From the NCBI GenBank assembly GCA_943329845.2, contig CALQFM020000002.1, positions 45,320-109,319 of the forward strand: a DNA stretch of 64,000 nt. Direction: 5' to 3'. Position 1 is the stretch's first letter; each line of letters starts with the position of its first letter. Position numbers and translations under genes: made by a program. Below the pieces are notes generated by a model. The model was not told the origin of the DNA, searched no databases, and was given only the letters and a program-made list of their open reading frames with translations. This document shows positions 52,965 through 61,219 of this stretch, one piece after another. The DNA is from Candidatus Kuenenia stuttgartensis. Its GTDB lineage: Bacteria; Pseudomonadota; Alphaproteobacteria; SMXS01.

Positions 52965-53401
52965 TTCAGCACCTGCCACGACGTGGTGATGGAACCGTCC
53001 TCGGCTTTCAGCCGGCTCAGCTTATCCAGATGATCCTGCAGCAGCTTCACGTTGCGCAGGTTGGCGCGAAAGAACACGTCGCCCACCCAGCCAATCAGGG
53101 GCACCATGCTGATCGCCGTATCGATACCGACATTGGCGGCCATCTTCACCATCAAGGATTTGGGCGCGCCGAGCTGGTGGGCTTCCCAGACCAGATAGGC
53201 GGACATTCCGGTGGCAACCAGCGGGCCTATGCCGGGAATGATGTCGAGCAGCGCGTCGGCGCCGAAGCGGATATTGGTGCCCGGCACCGTAAACGCGTTG
53301 TCCATCAGCCGCGCCACCGCATCGAGCCTCGCACGCGCACTCTCATGCGGGTTCGCGGATTTCTCATAGGTCTGGTAATTGGCGGATCCGGCGTAAGCCA
53401 T
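52961..53401 (-). CDS. DUF4112-domain membrane protein
   Basis: 146 aa. ARLDAVARLMDNAFTVPGTNIRFGADALLDIIPGIGPLVATGMSAYLVW and MVPLIGWVGDVFFRANLRNVKLL match the DUF4112 pattern: an amphipathic start and two membrane-dipping helices with PGIG and PLIGWVGD turns. Function unknown. ATG 53401 has GGGAG 7-8 nt upstream. First of a two-gene unit with the 113-aa membrane protein. Confidence 0.9.
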   Translation of the reverse strand: MAYAGSANYQTYEKSANPHESARARLDAVARLMDNAFTVPGTNIRFGADALLDIIPGIGPLVATGMSAYLVWEAHQLGAPKSLMVKMAANVGIDTAISMVPLIGWVGDVFFRANLRNVKLLQDHLDKLSRLKAEDGSITTSWQVLK

Positions 53402-53594
53402 GGGGCGACTCCCAGAATTCAGGCGCATCTGCGCCCGTCAGGTGGAAGAGTCCGACATCGCGGTTCTAGGAACCGCCAGAGGGGCCCGGACCCAGTACCG
53501 TCATAAATGGCGATTGGCGCGGCGGATTCAAGACCCGACCCTGTCATCCGCTCGGACATGCGGCTATACAGTCCGTCGTTCCTGGGAGAGCCGG

Positions 53595-54776
53595 ATGAAG
53601 CAGGTCGACGTCATCGTCATCGGCGCCGGGGCCGCCGGCATGATGTGCGCGGCCGAGGCCGGCAAGCGCGGCCGGTCGGTGCTGGTCGTCGAGCACGCCC
53701 TCGCGCCTGGCGAGAAGATCCGCATCTCCGGCGGCGGTCGCTGCAACTTCACCAACCTGAACGCCGGCCCGGCCAACTACATCTCGGACAATCCCGGCTT
53801 CTGCATCTCGGCGCTGCGCCGCTACACCCAGCGCGACTTCATCGCCCTGGTCGACCGGCACGGCATCGCCTGGCACGAGAAGACCCTGGGACAGCTGTTC
53901 TGCGACGGTTCGTCCCAGCAGATCATCGACCTGCTGGTGAAGGAGATGAAGCGCCACGGCGCCGAGCTGCGCCTCGGCACCGCCGTCTCGGGCGTGGAAA
54001 AGAACGCTGAAGGATTTAGCGTCGCGCTGCCGGGTGGCGCCGTGCGCTGCCGCTCCGTCGTCATGGCCAGCGGCGGACTGTCGATCCCGAAGATGGGCGC
54101 GACCGGCTTGGCCTATGACACTGCCCGGCAGTTCGGCCTGGGCATCGTTCCGACACGACCGGCATTGGTGCCGCTCACTTTCGACCCGGCGACCCTCGAG
54201 CGGCTGAAGCCGCTGGCCGGCGTGGTCGTCGACGCCGCCTCGGTCCGCTGCGGCAAGACCCGCTTCGACGAGGCCATGCTGTTCACCCACCGGGGCCTCA
54301 GCGGCCCGGCGATCCTGCAGATATCGTCCTACTGGAAGCGCGGCGACGAGATCGCCGTCAGCCTGCTGCCCGGCACCGATGTGTTCGCCGAACTCCGCGC
54401 CGCACGCGCCGCCAACGGCCGCCAGGCGCCCCACACGGCGCTTTCCACGTTGCTGCCCAAGCGCCTCGCCCAGGCCATCACCGACCGCGAGGGCGTGGCG
54501 GGCAACATCGCCGACCTGTCCGACAAGCGGCTGCGCCAGCTCGAGGCCGCGATCAACGACTGGCGCATCGTCCCCGCCGGCACCGAGGGCTACCGCACCG
54601 CCGAGGTCACGGCCGGCGGCGTGGACACGAAGGATCTGGACTCGAAAACCATGCAGGCCCGCGCCGTCCCCGGCCTGTTCTTCATCGGCGAGGCCGTGGA
54701 CGTCACCGGCTGGCTCGGGGGCTACAATTTCCAGTGGGCCTGGTCGTCGGGATGGAGCACCGGACAGGTTGCGTGA
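53595..54776 (+). CDS. HI0933-family FAD-dependent oxidoreductase
   Basis: 393-aa flavoprotein of the BaiN/HI0933 group. FAD-binding VIVIGAGAAGMMCAAEAGKRGRSVLVVEHA and GEKIRISGGGRCNFTNL at the start; VMASGGLSIPKMGATGLAYDTARQFG in the middle; VTAGGVDTKDLDSKTMQARAVPGLFFIGEAVDVTGWLGGYNFQWAWSSG at the end, all typical. Family members reduce or oxidise diverse substrates and some are linked to tRNA or bile-acid modification; no substrate can be assigned. ATG 53595 has GGGAGAG upstream. Confidence 0.93.
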   Translation: MKQVDVIVIGAGAAGMMCAAEAGKRGRSVLVVEHALAPGEKIRISGGGRCNFTNLNAGPANYISDNPGFCISALRRYTQRDFIALVDRHGIAWHEKTLGQLFCDGSSQQIIDLLVKEMKRHGAELRLGTAVSGVEKNAEGFSVALPGGAVRCRSVVMASGGLSIPKMGATGLAYDTARQFGLGIVPTRPALVPLTFDPATLERLKPLAGVVVDAASVRCGKTRFDEAMLFTHRGLSGPAILQISSYWKRGDEIAVSLLPGTDVFAELRAARAANGRQAPHTALSTLLPKRLAQAITDREGVAGNIADLSDKRLRQLEAAINDWRIVPAGTEGYRTAEVTAGGVDTKDLDSKTMQARAVPGLFFIGEAVDVTGWLGGYNFQWAWSSGWSTGQVA

Positions 54777-54790
54777 TTCACCGGCAGGTT

Positions 54791-55417
54791 CTAGTCGGCA
54801 AAGGTGTAGGTGATATTGCCGGCGGTTTCCTTGATTATTTTTTTGTTCCAGAGCTGATTTACAATATTAGAGAAATCACCGTCGGATAATTTCTTTCCAG
54901 ACCAGGAGCTGATCGTCGAACGGAGCGCTTTCAATTTTCCGGGACGAGAACCCTTCATATTTTTCAGCTTATCGACGATAATATCAATATTTATATCCAG
55001 CTTTTTCTTGCTCTCCGTCACATCCGGCTTGGCCTTGCTCACCGTCACAAGCCGTGGAATATCTTCAAGTCGCTCGAATCTCTTACATTCCGCCAAATTC
55101 TTCTGGTTCAAATGGGTTATCAGCGGATCATAACCTTTATCTTTTGAAATTATATGAAAACAAACGTCCTTTATGGCGCTCGATATATTCCCTATATAGT
55201 ACGCTATGTGGAAATCTACAGCATTATCCCTAATCTCATTTACTTCAATATACTGGGCCCTTTCACCCATTTCTTGCATTGAGAGCACAATATTTTTCTT
55301 AAGGCTTTTCTGGTTGGCTCCAATGAATAACCTGACCTCGTACGTGCCGCCCTTCAGCGGGCTCAAATCGGCCGGCTGCACATTTTCGTAATCGATTAAG
55401 ACAAAGTTCGTTTTCAC
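54791..55417 (-). CDS. NYN/PIN-like nuclease-domain protein, AT-rich and probably acquired
   Basis: 208 aa. The first 130 residues look like a NYN/PIN-like domain: NFVLIDYENVQPADLSPL has the first Asp, AVDFHIAYYIGNI the central Asp, and FHIISKDKGYDPLITHL the third acidic Asp. The C-terminal 60 residues (DNIV-type winged-helix-like, DGDFSNIVNQLWNKKIIKE) may bind nucleic acid. The gene is strikingly AT-rich with many Lys, Asn and Ile codons, unlike its neighbours. GTG 55417 has GGGGG upstream and gives the family-like start. Likely an RNase with a defence or RNA-decay role (inference). Confidence 0.83.
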   Translation of the reverse strand: MKTNFVLIDYENVQPADLSPLKGGTYEVRLFIGANQKSLKKNIVLSMQEMGERAQYIEVNEIRDNAVDFHIAYYIGNISSAIKDVCFHIISKDKGYDPLITHLNQKNLAECKRFERLEDIPRLVTVSKAKPDVTESKKKLDINIDIIVDKLKNMKGSRPGKLKALRSTISSWSGKKLSDGDFSNIVNQLWNKKIIKETAGNITYTFAD

Positions 55418-55560
55418 TAAAGCCCCCAGCAAGCTTGACAGTTTTATCATGAAGCCCGTCCGCGCTAACAGCAAGTTGAGCAATGCCTGACGTCCGCCGC
55501 CTTTCCCCTCCGCCCATATGAGAGTAGGCTAATCGCCTGAGTGCATTGGGAGGTGCGCCG

Positions 55561-56109
55561 ATGGACCTATACCGCCAGGTCATCGATCTGATCGTCACCG
55601 CGCCCGATCGCAAGCCGGCCGGCGGCTTGCCGCGCCTGCTCGACTCCCTGTTCGCCGAACTCGCCGCCGACCCGCTGCCCCGTCCGGTCGACGACACCGA
55701 GGGCATGATCTGGAGCGCCTGGACGTCCCATCCCCATCCCGACGCCGCCGACGCCATGGGCCGGGCACTGCGGATGATGCAGGCCCATTCGTGGGAGGTG
55801 GCCGAGCGCGAGCTCGACCGGCTGATCGCCGGCTTCCCGCTCTGGGCCGAGGCCTGGAACAAGCGCGCCACCGTGCTGTTCCTGATGGACCGGGACGACG
55901 AGAGCGTCGCCGACATCATCCAGACCCTGAAGCTGGAGCCGCGCCATTTCGGCGCCCTGTCCGGCTATGGCCAGATTTGCCTGCGCCGCGGCGACGAGGC
56001 CGGCGCGCTGGTGGCGTTCGAAGAGGCGCTGCGCATCCACCCGCACCTCGACAGCGTCCGCGACGCCGTCGTCGCGCTCAGCAAGCGGCTCGGCGGCACG
56101 CTGAACTGA
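55561..56109 (+). CDS. TPR protein
   Basis: 182 aa. MRMMQAHSWEVAERELDRLIAGFPLWAEAWNKRATVLFLM and GALSGYGQICLRRGDEAGALVAFEEALRIHPHL are two to three TPR helices. The N-terminal 70 residues (FAELAADPLPRP) are of an alphaproteobacterial conserved type. No signal peptide; cytoplasmic scaffold of unknown partner. GGGAGG lies 7 nt before ATG 55561, favouring it over a codon 15 nt upstream. Confidence 0.86.
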   Translation: MDLYRQVIDLIVTAPDRKPAGGLPRLLDSLFAELAADPLPRPVDDTEGMIWSAWTSHPHPDAADAMGRALRMMQAHSWEVAERELDRLIAGFPLWAEAWNKRATVLFLMDRDDESVADIIQTLKLEPRHFGALSGYGQICLRRGDEAGALVAFEEALRIHPHLDSVRDAVVALSKRLGGTLN

Positions 56110-56114
56110 CCGGC

Positions 56115-56819
56115 TTATGCCGCGTCGTGGAAGATCACCCCCAGCGTGAACCGGTGGCCCGAGCGCAACCGGCTGACGCCGTGGCGCATGACCGCCCGGT
56201 AGACGCCGCGCGCACCCTGCGCCGGATGCTGGCTGACCGCGAAGATCACCGCATCGCCCTGCGCCAGCGGCACAACGTCCACGCGTGACTGCATGCGCGG
56301 CCGCTGCTCGGTCAGCACGAACTCGCCGCCGATGAAGTCGTCGCCCGGCCGCGAGAGCAGGAACGCCGCCTGCAGCGGAAACACGTGCTCGCCATACAGA
56401 TCCTGGTGCAGATGGTTGAAGTCGCCTTCGCCGTAGCGCAGCAGCAGGGGCGTCGGCCGTTGCTGCCCGGCCTCGTGACAGCGATCCAGGAACGCCGCGT
56501 GATCGGCGGGAAAGCGCGTGCCCGTGCGCAGCGCCGCCGCCCAGTCGTTGGCGATCCGGGCCAGCGGCGGATAAAGCGCCGTCCTCAACGCTGAAACCAT
56601 GTCCGGCAGCGGATAGGCGAAATATTTGTAGTCGCCGCGCCCGTAGCCGTGGCGCTGCATGATCACCTGCTTGCGGAATCCACCATCATCGCCGTAGAGC
56701 GCCGATAGCGCCGCGCATTCCGACGGCGTCAGCAGCGGCACGGTTGTCCAGCCCTGCCCATCCAGGTCGGCGCGGATGCGAGGCCAGTCCAGTGCGGCGA
56801 TACGGTCGGTGATATCCAC
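56115..56819 (-). CDS. 2-oxoglutarate/Fe(II)-dependent oxygenase (prolyl 4-hydroxylase-like)
   Basis: 234-aa double-stranded beta-helix enzyme. The iron triad is HLHQDLYGEH (His and Asp of HxD) with the distal His in RHGVSRLRSGHRFTLGV, where the Arg would bind 2-oxoglutarate; FIGGEFVLTEQRPRMQSR is a typical strand. Related proteins are annotated as 2OG-Fe(II) oxygenases of the AlkB/P4H-like group. GTG 56819 has AAGG 9 nt upstream; a TTG two codons earlier has too short a spacer. Converges on the TPR gene. Confidence 0.88.
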   Translation of the reverse strand: MDITDRIAALDWPRIRADLDGQGWTTVPLLTPSECAALSALYGDDGGFRKQVIMQRHGYGRGDYKYFAYPLPDMVSALRTALYPPLARIANDWAAALRTGTRFPADHAAFLDRCHEAGQQRPTPLLLRYGEGDFNHLHQDLYGEHVFPLQAAFLLSRPGDDFIGGEFVLTEQRPRMQSRVDVVPLAQGDAVIFAVSQHPAQGARGVYRAVMRHGVSRLRSGHRFTLGVIFHDAA

Positions 56820-56830
56820 AACCAATTACC

Positions 56831-56916
56831 TTGTCATCCCGGCGAAAGCCGGGACCCAGACAGTGAAAGGACGCGGCCCTACGATCACTGGGTCCCGGCT
56901 TTCGCCGGGATGACAA
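56831..56916. repeat. REP-like inverted repeat pair (TTGTCATCCCGGCGAAAGCC type)
   Basis: TTGTCATCCCGGCGAAAGCC plus GGGACCCAG-CAGTG (56831-56865) is mirrored at 56886-56916. Arms of about 30 bp are nearly perfect around a 20-nt loop. Same repeat family as 25156-25304. Lies between the 2OG-Fe oxygenase start and the Rieske gene stop. Confidence 0.8.
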
Positions 56917-56989
56917 CGAGAGTTTGGGCACGCACGCCATATAACGACAGGGCCAGCGCGCTGCCACCTCGTCGCTTACTTCCAAATCT

Positions 56990-58165
56990 CTATAAATCCG
57001 GCTGATCAGAGGGACCGGGACTTTCCTGGGAATAATACGCGATCCACCGGTGCAGCCGCTGGTTCCCCAGCTCGTTCCTGCCGAAGATCACGTCCGGGAT
57101 CGCGCCCGACGCCAGGCCTTCCTGCACGCCGTCGACGGTCCTGTAGTCCTCGTCCTTGACCACGTCGTGGAGCATCTTGGTGCGCATCCCCAACATGGCT
57201 TTCTCCTCCTCGGTCTCCGGCGCCTTCGCCGCGAGGAATACCTGGGTCGTCACCGACCGGTCGTGCCGGTCGCCCGGGAATAGCTGCGACACCACGCCAC
57301 CCTCACCATGGCGTACCGCGAACGACACATGCGGGAACAGGGTCCGGATCACCGTCAGCCCGTCGTTCAGCTTGCGCTCGGCCACAGGCTTGCCGGTCGC
57401 CGGCAGGATGTCGTGGTGGGCGAAGCCGATCCGCTGGTGCGGCCCGAACGCGTCGTAGGTCAACACGTTGGATTGCGAGAACACCCCGATTGTCTTCGGG
57501 TGCAGCGAGGCGATGTGATAGCCGTCCACATATCCATCGTGCGCCAGCTTCCAGTTGGCGGTCTCGAGCTGCTGGGAGGCGACCACCTCCCAGGTGTGCA
57601 TCTCCAGCTTCTCCAGCTCCGCGCGGAAGCCGCCCAGCCAGGCGTCGACATCGATCGCCGCGCCCGGCGTGAGGCTGACCAGGATCAACCCGGCCACCTC
57701 GGCGCACGGAAGCTCGGTCAGCCCCTCGCCGTCCACGTCGAAATCGCCGAACTTCTCGGGATCGGCCACCTTCACCAGCGCGCCGCGGTCGTCGTAGCTC
57801 CAGGCATGGTACGGACACACCATGCGCACGCATTTGCCGGCGCCTTCCTCCATCACCCGCGCGCCCCGGTGGCGGCATACGTTCATGAACGCCCGCACTA
57901 CGCCGTCGCGGCCCCGGATCATCACCACCGGCACGCCCACCACCTTCATGGCCTTGTAGGGGCCCGGCTGGCGCAGCTCGGCGGTGAAGGCGAGCAGCAG
58001 CGGCAGCCGCTTGAAAATGCGCTCCACCTCCAGCGCCCACAGCGCCGTATCCAGATAGTAGGATGCGGGCATGCGCATCACGCCCGGCGCGGAATCCGTG
58101 GTGCCGTCCCGCGCGTGTTCGGCGAGGCGGTCGGCGATGTCGTTGTAGTCTTCGAAGCGGTCCAT
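56990..58165 (-). CDS. Rieske non-heme iron oxygenase, alpha subunit (4 of 4)
   Basis: 391-aa terminal oxygenase, closest in layout to the 404-aa protein at 4757. Rieske ligands CRH (Cys97, His99) and CPYH (Cys117, His120); iron ligands in HDGYVDGYHIASLHP are His217 and His222. Located 30 kb from the other three, on the minus strand, behind a quinone oxidoreductase gene (80 nt). A palindrome AGGTAC-GCCGA-GTACCT lies 18-34 nt upstream of its ATG, suggesting its own repressor. Confidence 0.93.
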   Translation of the reverse strand: MDRFEDYNDIADRLAEHARDGTTDSAPGVMRMPASYYLDTALWALEVERIFKRLPLLLAFTAELRQPGPYKAMKVVGVPVVMIRGRDGVVRAFMNVCRHRGARVMEEGAGKCVRMVCPYHAWSYDDRGALVKVADPEKFGDFDVDGEGLTELPCAEVAGLILVSLTPGAAIDVDAWLGGFRAELEKLEMHTWEVVASQQLETANWKLAHDGYVDGYHIASLHPKTIGVFSQSNVLTYDAFGPHQRIGFAHHDILPATGKPVAERKLNDGLTVIRTLFPHVSFAVRHGEGGVVSQLFPGDRHDRSVTTQVFLAAKAPETEEEKAMLGMRTKMLHDVVKDEDYRTVDGVQEGLASGAIPDVIFGRNELGNQRLHRWIAYYSQESPGPSDQPDL

Positions 58166-58182
58166 GGCACCCTGTTACCGAT

Positions 58183-58199
58183 AGGTACGCCGAGTACCT
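58183..58199. promoter_or_regulatory. Palindromic operator candidate before the fourth Rieske gene
   Basis: AGGTAC-GCCGA-GTACCT, perfect 6-bp arms with a 5-nt spacer, 17 bp before the start codon and downstream of the quinone oxidoreductase stop. Size fits a TetR- or GntR-type dimer. No such regulator gene lies in this part of the window. Confidence 0.5.
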
Positions 58200-58245
58200 T
58201 TTATAACGAGTCGAAACCGAACGGGCTACGGGCCAAGGTGCTCGA

Positions 58246-59223
58246 CTAGAGCTTCACCACGACCTTGCCCAGCATCTCGCCCTTCGCCAGGCGGTCGATA
58301 GCCTGTGGGACCTGGTCGAAGCTGTACACCTTGTCCAACGGAACGCCGATCTTGCCGGCCTCGGCGAGCCGGACCAGTTCGGCGTGATGGGCGCGGGTTT
58401 CCTCGGTGGTCCGGGCGCCGGCGAATCCGCCGACGACCGAATATGACTTCAGCACCACATGGAGTGGATCGACCTTCGCCCACGTGCCGCTGCCATAGCC
58501 GATCAGCACGATGCGGCCATGCTGGGCGATGCACTTGGTCGCGGCCTCGTAGGCACTGCCTCCCACCGGGTCATAGACCAGATTGGCGCCCTTGTTGTTC
58601 GTGATCTCGCGCACCGCCTTGTGGATCGGCTGCTCGGAATAGTTCACCACATGATCGGCGCCGAGCCGCTTGCAGAACGCGGCCTTCTCGGCGCTGCTGG
58701 CGGTGGCGATCACCGTCGCGCCATAGGCCTTGCCGAGCATGATCGCCGCCGAGCCCGACGAGCCGGCGCCGCCCAGTACCAGCAGGGTCTCGCCCGCCTG
58801 CAGCTGACCGCGCTGGATCAGGCCCACATAGCCGGTGTGGTACGGCACGAAGAAGCCGGCAGCTTCCTCGTCGCTGAAATTCTTCGGGATGGTCATCGCC
58901 GAGTTCGACGACGCAAGCGTGTAGTCGGCGAAGCCGCCCGCACCTGACGCGAACTGGGTCGAGGTCATCACCTTCACGCCGACCTTCACGTCGGCGTCCG
59001 GCCCGGCGGCCGTGACCACGCCGACCACTTCCTGGCCCGGCGTCACCGGCGGCGCCGACACTGCCGGATAGTTGCCGCGGATCATCAGCACGTCGGGCAG
59101 GCCCACGCCCGCCGCCGACACCTTCACCTGGATCTGATTGCCCTTCGGTTCGGGAACCGGTACCTCGACGAGCTTGAGCACATCGACCGCTTCCCCGAAA
59201 CTCTCCGCCCGCCACGCCCGCAT
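58246..59223 (-). CDS. NADPH:quinone oxidoreductase-like MDR protein
   Basis: 325-aa zinc-free MDR enzyme. GroES-like start VKVSAAGVGLPDVLMIRGNYP, and Rossmann LLVLGGAGSSGSAAIMLGKAYGA with YDPVGGSAYEAATKCIA and GRIVLIGYGSGTW. Similar proteins are the QorA/TP53I3 group reducing quinones or enals with NADPH. It is 80 nt upstream of the Rieske gene on the same strand; a palindrome between them suggests partly separate control. Confidence 0.9.
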   Translation of the reverse strand: MRAWRAESFGEAVDVLKLVEVPVPEPKGNQIQVKVSAAGVGLPDVLMIRGNYPAVSAPPVTPGQEVVGVVTAAGPDADVKVGVKVMTSTQFASGAGGFADYTLASSNSAMTIPKNFSDEEAAGFFVPYHTGYVGLIQRGQLQAGETLLVLGGAGSSGSAAIMLGKAYGATVIATASSAEKAAFCKRLGADHVVNYSEQPIHKAVREITNNKGANLVYDPVGGSAYEAATKCIAQHGRIVLIGYGSGTWAKVDPLHVVLKSYSVVGGFAGARTTEETRAHHAELVRLAEAGKIGVPLDKVYSFDQVPQAIDRLAKGEMLGKVVVKL

Positions 59224-59318
59224 ACGTCTTCCTTCACTGTTCTTGTGATCGCGGACCTTGCCCGCCGAGTCGGCGCGCAGGTTATGACGACGCGAGCGGA
59301 AGGGGCAAGCGGGGATGC

Positions 59319-59708
59319 CTACCAGGTGATGGTGGTACCGCTATAGGCGGCCAGTTTCCGGTCATGCGTGACAAGGCGCATGGGTTCAGCCAGCGCTTGA
59401 GCGGCAAGCAACCGGTCGAACGGATCGCCGTGCAGCATGGGCAATTCCTCCACCGTCGCGGCATGCTCCGCGGATACGTCGAGGACGCTGAAGCCGGCGT
59501 CCGCGAAATGCCGGGTCGCCTCCCGGCCCGAGAAGGGCGGTGCACCTCTTTTGCCGAGGCGATGCTTGATCGATATTTCGAGAACGCTGATCGCGGATAC
59601 ATACAGGCTGTTTCCAGGATCGGTGAGCAGCGGGACGACTTCACGGCCAATGCGCCCCGGATCGGTGAGAGCCCAGATAGCCACATGCGTATCGAGAAGA
59701 AGCCTCAC
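59319..59708 (-). CDS. vapC: VapC-type PIN-domain toxin
   Basis: 129-aa RNase toxin. PIN acidic residues: LLLDTHVAIW (Asp6), ISVLEISIKHRLGK (Glu), DPFDRLLAAQAL (Asp). The pattern THVAIWAL and LHGDPFDRLLAAQA is typical of the Phd-paired VapC branch. ATG overlaps the antitoxin stop (ATGA). Cuts tRNA or rRNA in known relatives; target here unknown. Confidence 0.93.
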   Translation of the reverse strand: MRLLLDTHVAIWALTDPGRIGREVVPLLTDPGNSLYVSAISVLEISIKHRLGKRGAPPFSGREATRHFADAGFSVLDVSAEHAATVEELPMLHGDPFDRLLAAQALAEPMRLVTHDRKLAAYSGTTITW

Positions 59709-59971
59709 TCGAGATCACCTTCCTCATCGTCAAGGAACATCGCGGCGATTTCTTCATCGGTCGAGTTGAAGTCCTCCAGCGACATGGAAGGATATTTGCC
59801 CGCGAGCAACCCAAGGCGCTTGCTGGTATCAACTGGCGGGCTGATAGGGACCAGCCGCGCCGCCGGCTTGCCGTTGCGCGCGATAATGATTTCAGACTCG
59901 GCGCCGCTCTCGACGGCTTCCACCAGCCGCGACAGGTTCGTCTTCGCCTCGAGCATGTTCACGGTCGCCAT
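59705..59971 (-). CDS. Phd/YefM-type antitoxin
   Basis: 88-aa antitoxin paired with the VapC toxin. VNMLEAKTNLSRLVEAVESGAESEIIIARNGKPAARLVPI is the Phd/YefM DNA-binding fold; the acidic C-terminus (DEEIAAMFLDDEEGDLE) would wrap the toxin. AAGGAG lies 7 nt before the ATG. GGCTAA direct repeats upstream are a likely operator. Confidence 0.93.
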   Translation of the reverse strand: MATVNMLEAKTNLSRLVEAVESGAESEIIIARNGKPAARLVPISPPVDTSKRLGLLAGKYPSMSLEDFNSTDEEIAAMFLDDEEGDLE

Positions 59972-59983
59972 ACCAGTCTCCTT

Positions 59984-59999
59984 GGCTAAGCCTGGCTAA
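59984..59999. promoter_or_regulatory. Direct-repeat operator candidate of the phd-vapC operon
   Basis: GGCTAA occurs at 59984-59989 and 59994-59999, 10 bp apart (one helical turn), just above the antitoxin start. The first copy also forms GGCTAAGCC, a near palindrome. A TATATT -10-like box overlaps the far end on the minus strand. Confidence 0.5.
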
Positions 60000-60109
60000 T
60001 ATAAATTTCCGTCCGCCACTAGGCAAGGCCGCCGAACCCGCCACCCCTTCCCAAAGGCCACGACCGGCGGCATACTCCGGCGCGGGGGCGCCCCAATCGC
60101 GGGTTGCAC

Positions 60110-61219
60110 ATGAAGAATATCGCTGTTTTCTGCGACGGCACCTGGCAGAGCCTGGGCCAGCCCAATCCCACCAACGTCTCGCGTCTCGCCCGCTGCGTCG
60201 CGCCCGAGAGCCCGGCCACTGCGGCCGACCCGGCCATGCCGCAGGTCGTGTTCTACGATGACGGCGTCGGCGTCGGCCAGGGTGTGCTCGACGACGTGGT
60301 CAAGGTCGTCGGCGGCGGGCTGGGCGAGGGCCTCGACGCCAAGATCGCACAGGCCTACCAGTTCCTGTGCCTCAACTACGCGCCGGGCGACCGCATCTTC
60401 ATCTTCGGCTTCTCGCGCGGCGCCTACACCGCCCGCAGCCTCGCCGGCCTGCTGCGTAAATGCTGGATCCTGCGGCGCGACCGGATCGGCGAGCTGGGCA
60501 ACGCCATCGCCCTCTACCGCAACCGCAAGGTCGGCGTGAACGACCAGGCCACGCTCGATTTCAAGAAGACCAACAGCCAGTCCGTGGCAGCCGCCGCCAA
60601 TGTCACCGGCGCGCCCGACACGAGGGGCAGCGTGCGCTATGTGGGCGTGTGGGACACGGTGGGCTCGCTGGGCGTGCCCCAGGTGCTGCCTTTCGCCAAC
60701 CAGGTGAACGACAAGTACCGCTTCCACGACACCGAGTTGTCCAGCTTCGTCGAGCGGGCGCGCCACGCCGTGTCGATCGACGAGCGCCGCAACACCTTCC
60801 AGCCCACCCTGTGGACCAACATGGACAAGCTGAACGCCGACAGCGGCGGCGCCAAGCTTCCCCCGGAACAGCAGCCCTATCAGCAGAACTGGTTCCCCGG
60901 CACCCATGGCAGTGTGGGCGGCGGCGACAGCGACAAGGGCCTGTCGCTCGGCCCGCTGTGCTGGATCGCCGAAGGCGCGGCGCAGGCCGGGCTGGTCTGG
61001 GACCAGGCGATGCTGGCGAGCTACGCCAAAGGCGCCAATCCGGCGGGAACCTTCGCCATGCAGGATTCGTCGCTTCGCGATTTCTTTGTCGGCGCCGGCC
61101 TTGCCGACCGCCCGCCGCCGGCCACCTTCCGCGACATCTCCGAATACGCCCGCACCCGCTGGCGCGCGGTGAAGACCTACCGGCCGAAGCCGCTGAGCCC
61201 GTTCAAGGACCAGTTCTAG
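60110..61219 (+). CDS. DUF2235 alpha/beta-hydrolase-like protein
   Basis: 369 aa. KNIAVFCDGTWQSLG start and the nucleophile elbow GFSRGAYTARSLAGLLRKCW (Ser in GFSRG) define DUF2235, the family that includes type VI secretion phospholipase effectors (Tle1) as well as many cytosolic paralogues. YVGVWDTVGSLG and WFPGTHGSVGGGDSDKGLS carry the expected Asp and His of the triad. No VgrG, Hcp or immunity gene is adjacent, so a secretion role is not supported here. ATG 60110 was used rather than a TTG two codons earlier. Confidence 0.9.
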   Translation: MKNIAVFCDGTWQSLGQPNPTNVSRLARCVAPESPATAADPAMPQVVFYDDGVGVGQGVLDDVVKVVGGGLGEGLDAKIAQAYQFLCLNYAPGDRIFIFGFSRGAYTARSLAGLLRKCWILRRDRIGELGNAIALYRNRKVGVNDQATLDFKKTNSQSVAAAANVTGAPDTRGSVRYVGVWDTVGSLGVPQVLPFANQVNDKYRFHDTELSSFVERARHAVSIDERRNTFQPTLWTNMDKLNADSGGAKLPPEQQPYQQNWFPGTHGSVGGGDSDKGLSLGPLCWIAEGAAQAGLVWDQAMLASYAKGANPAGTFAMQDSSLRDFFVGAGLADRPPPATFRDISEYARTRWRAVKTYRPKPLSPFKDQF

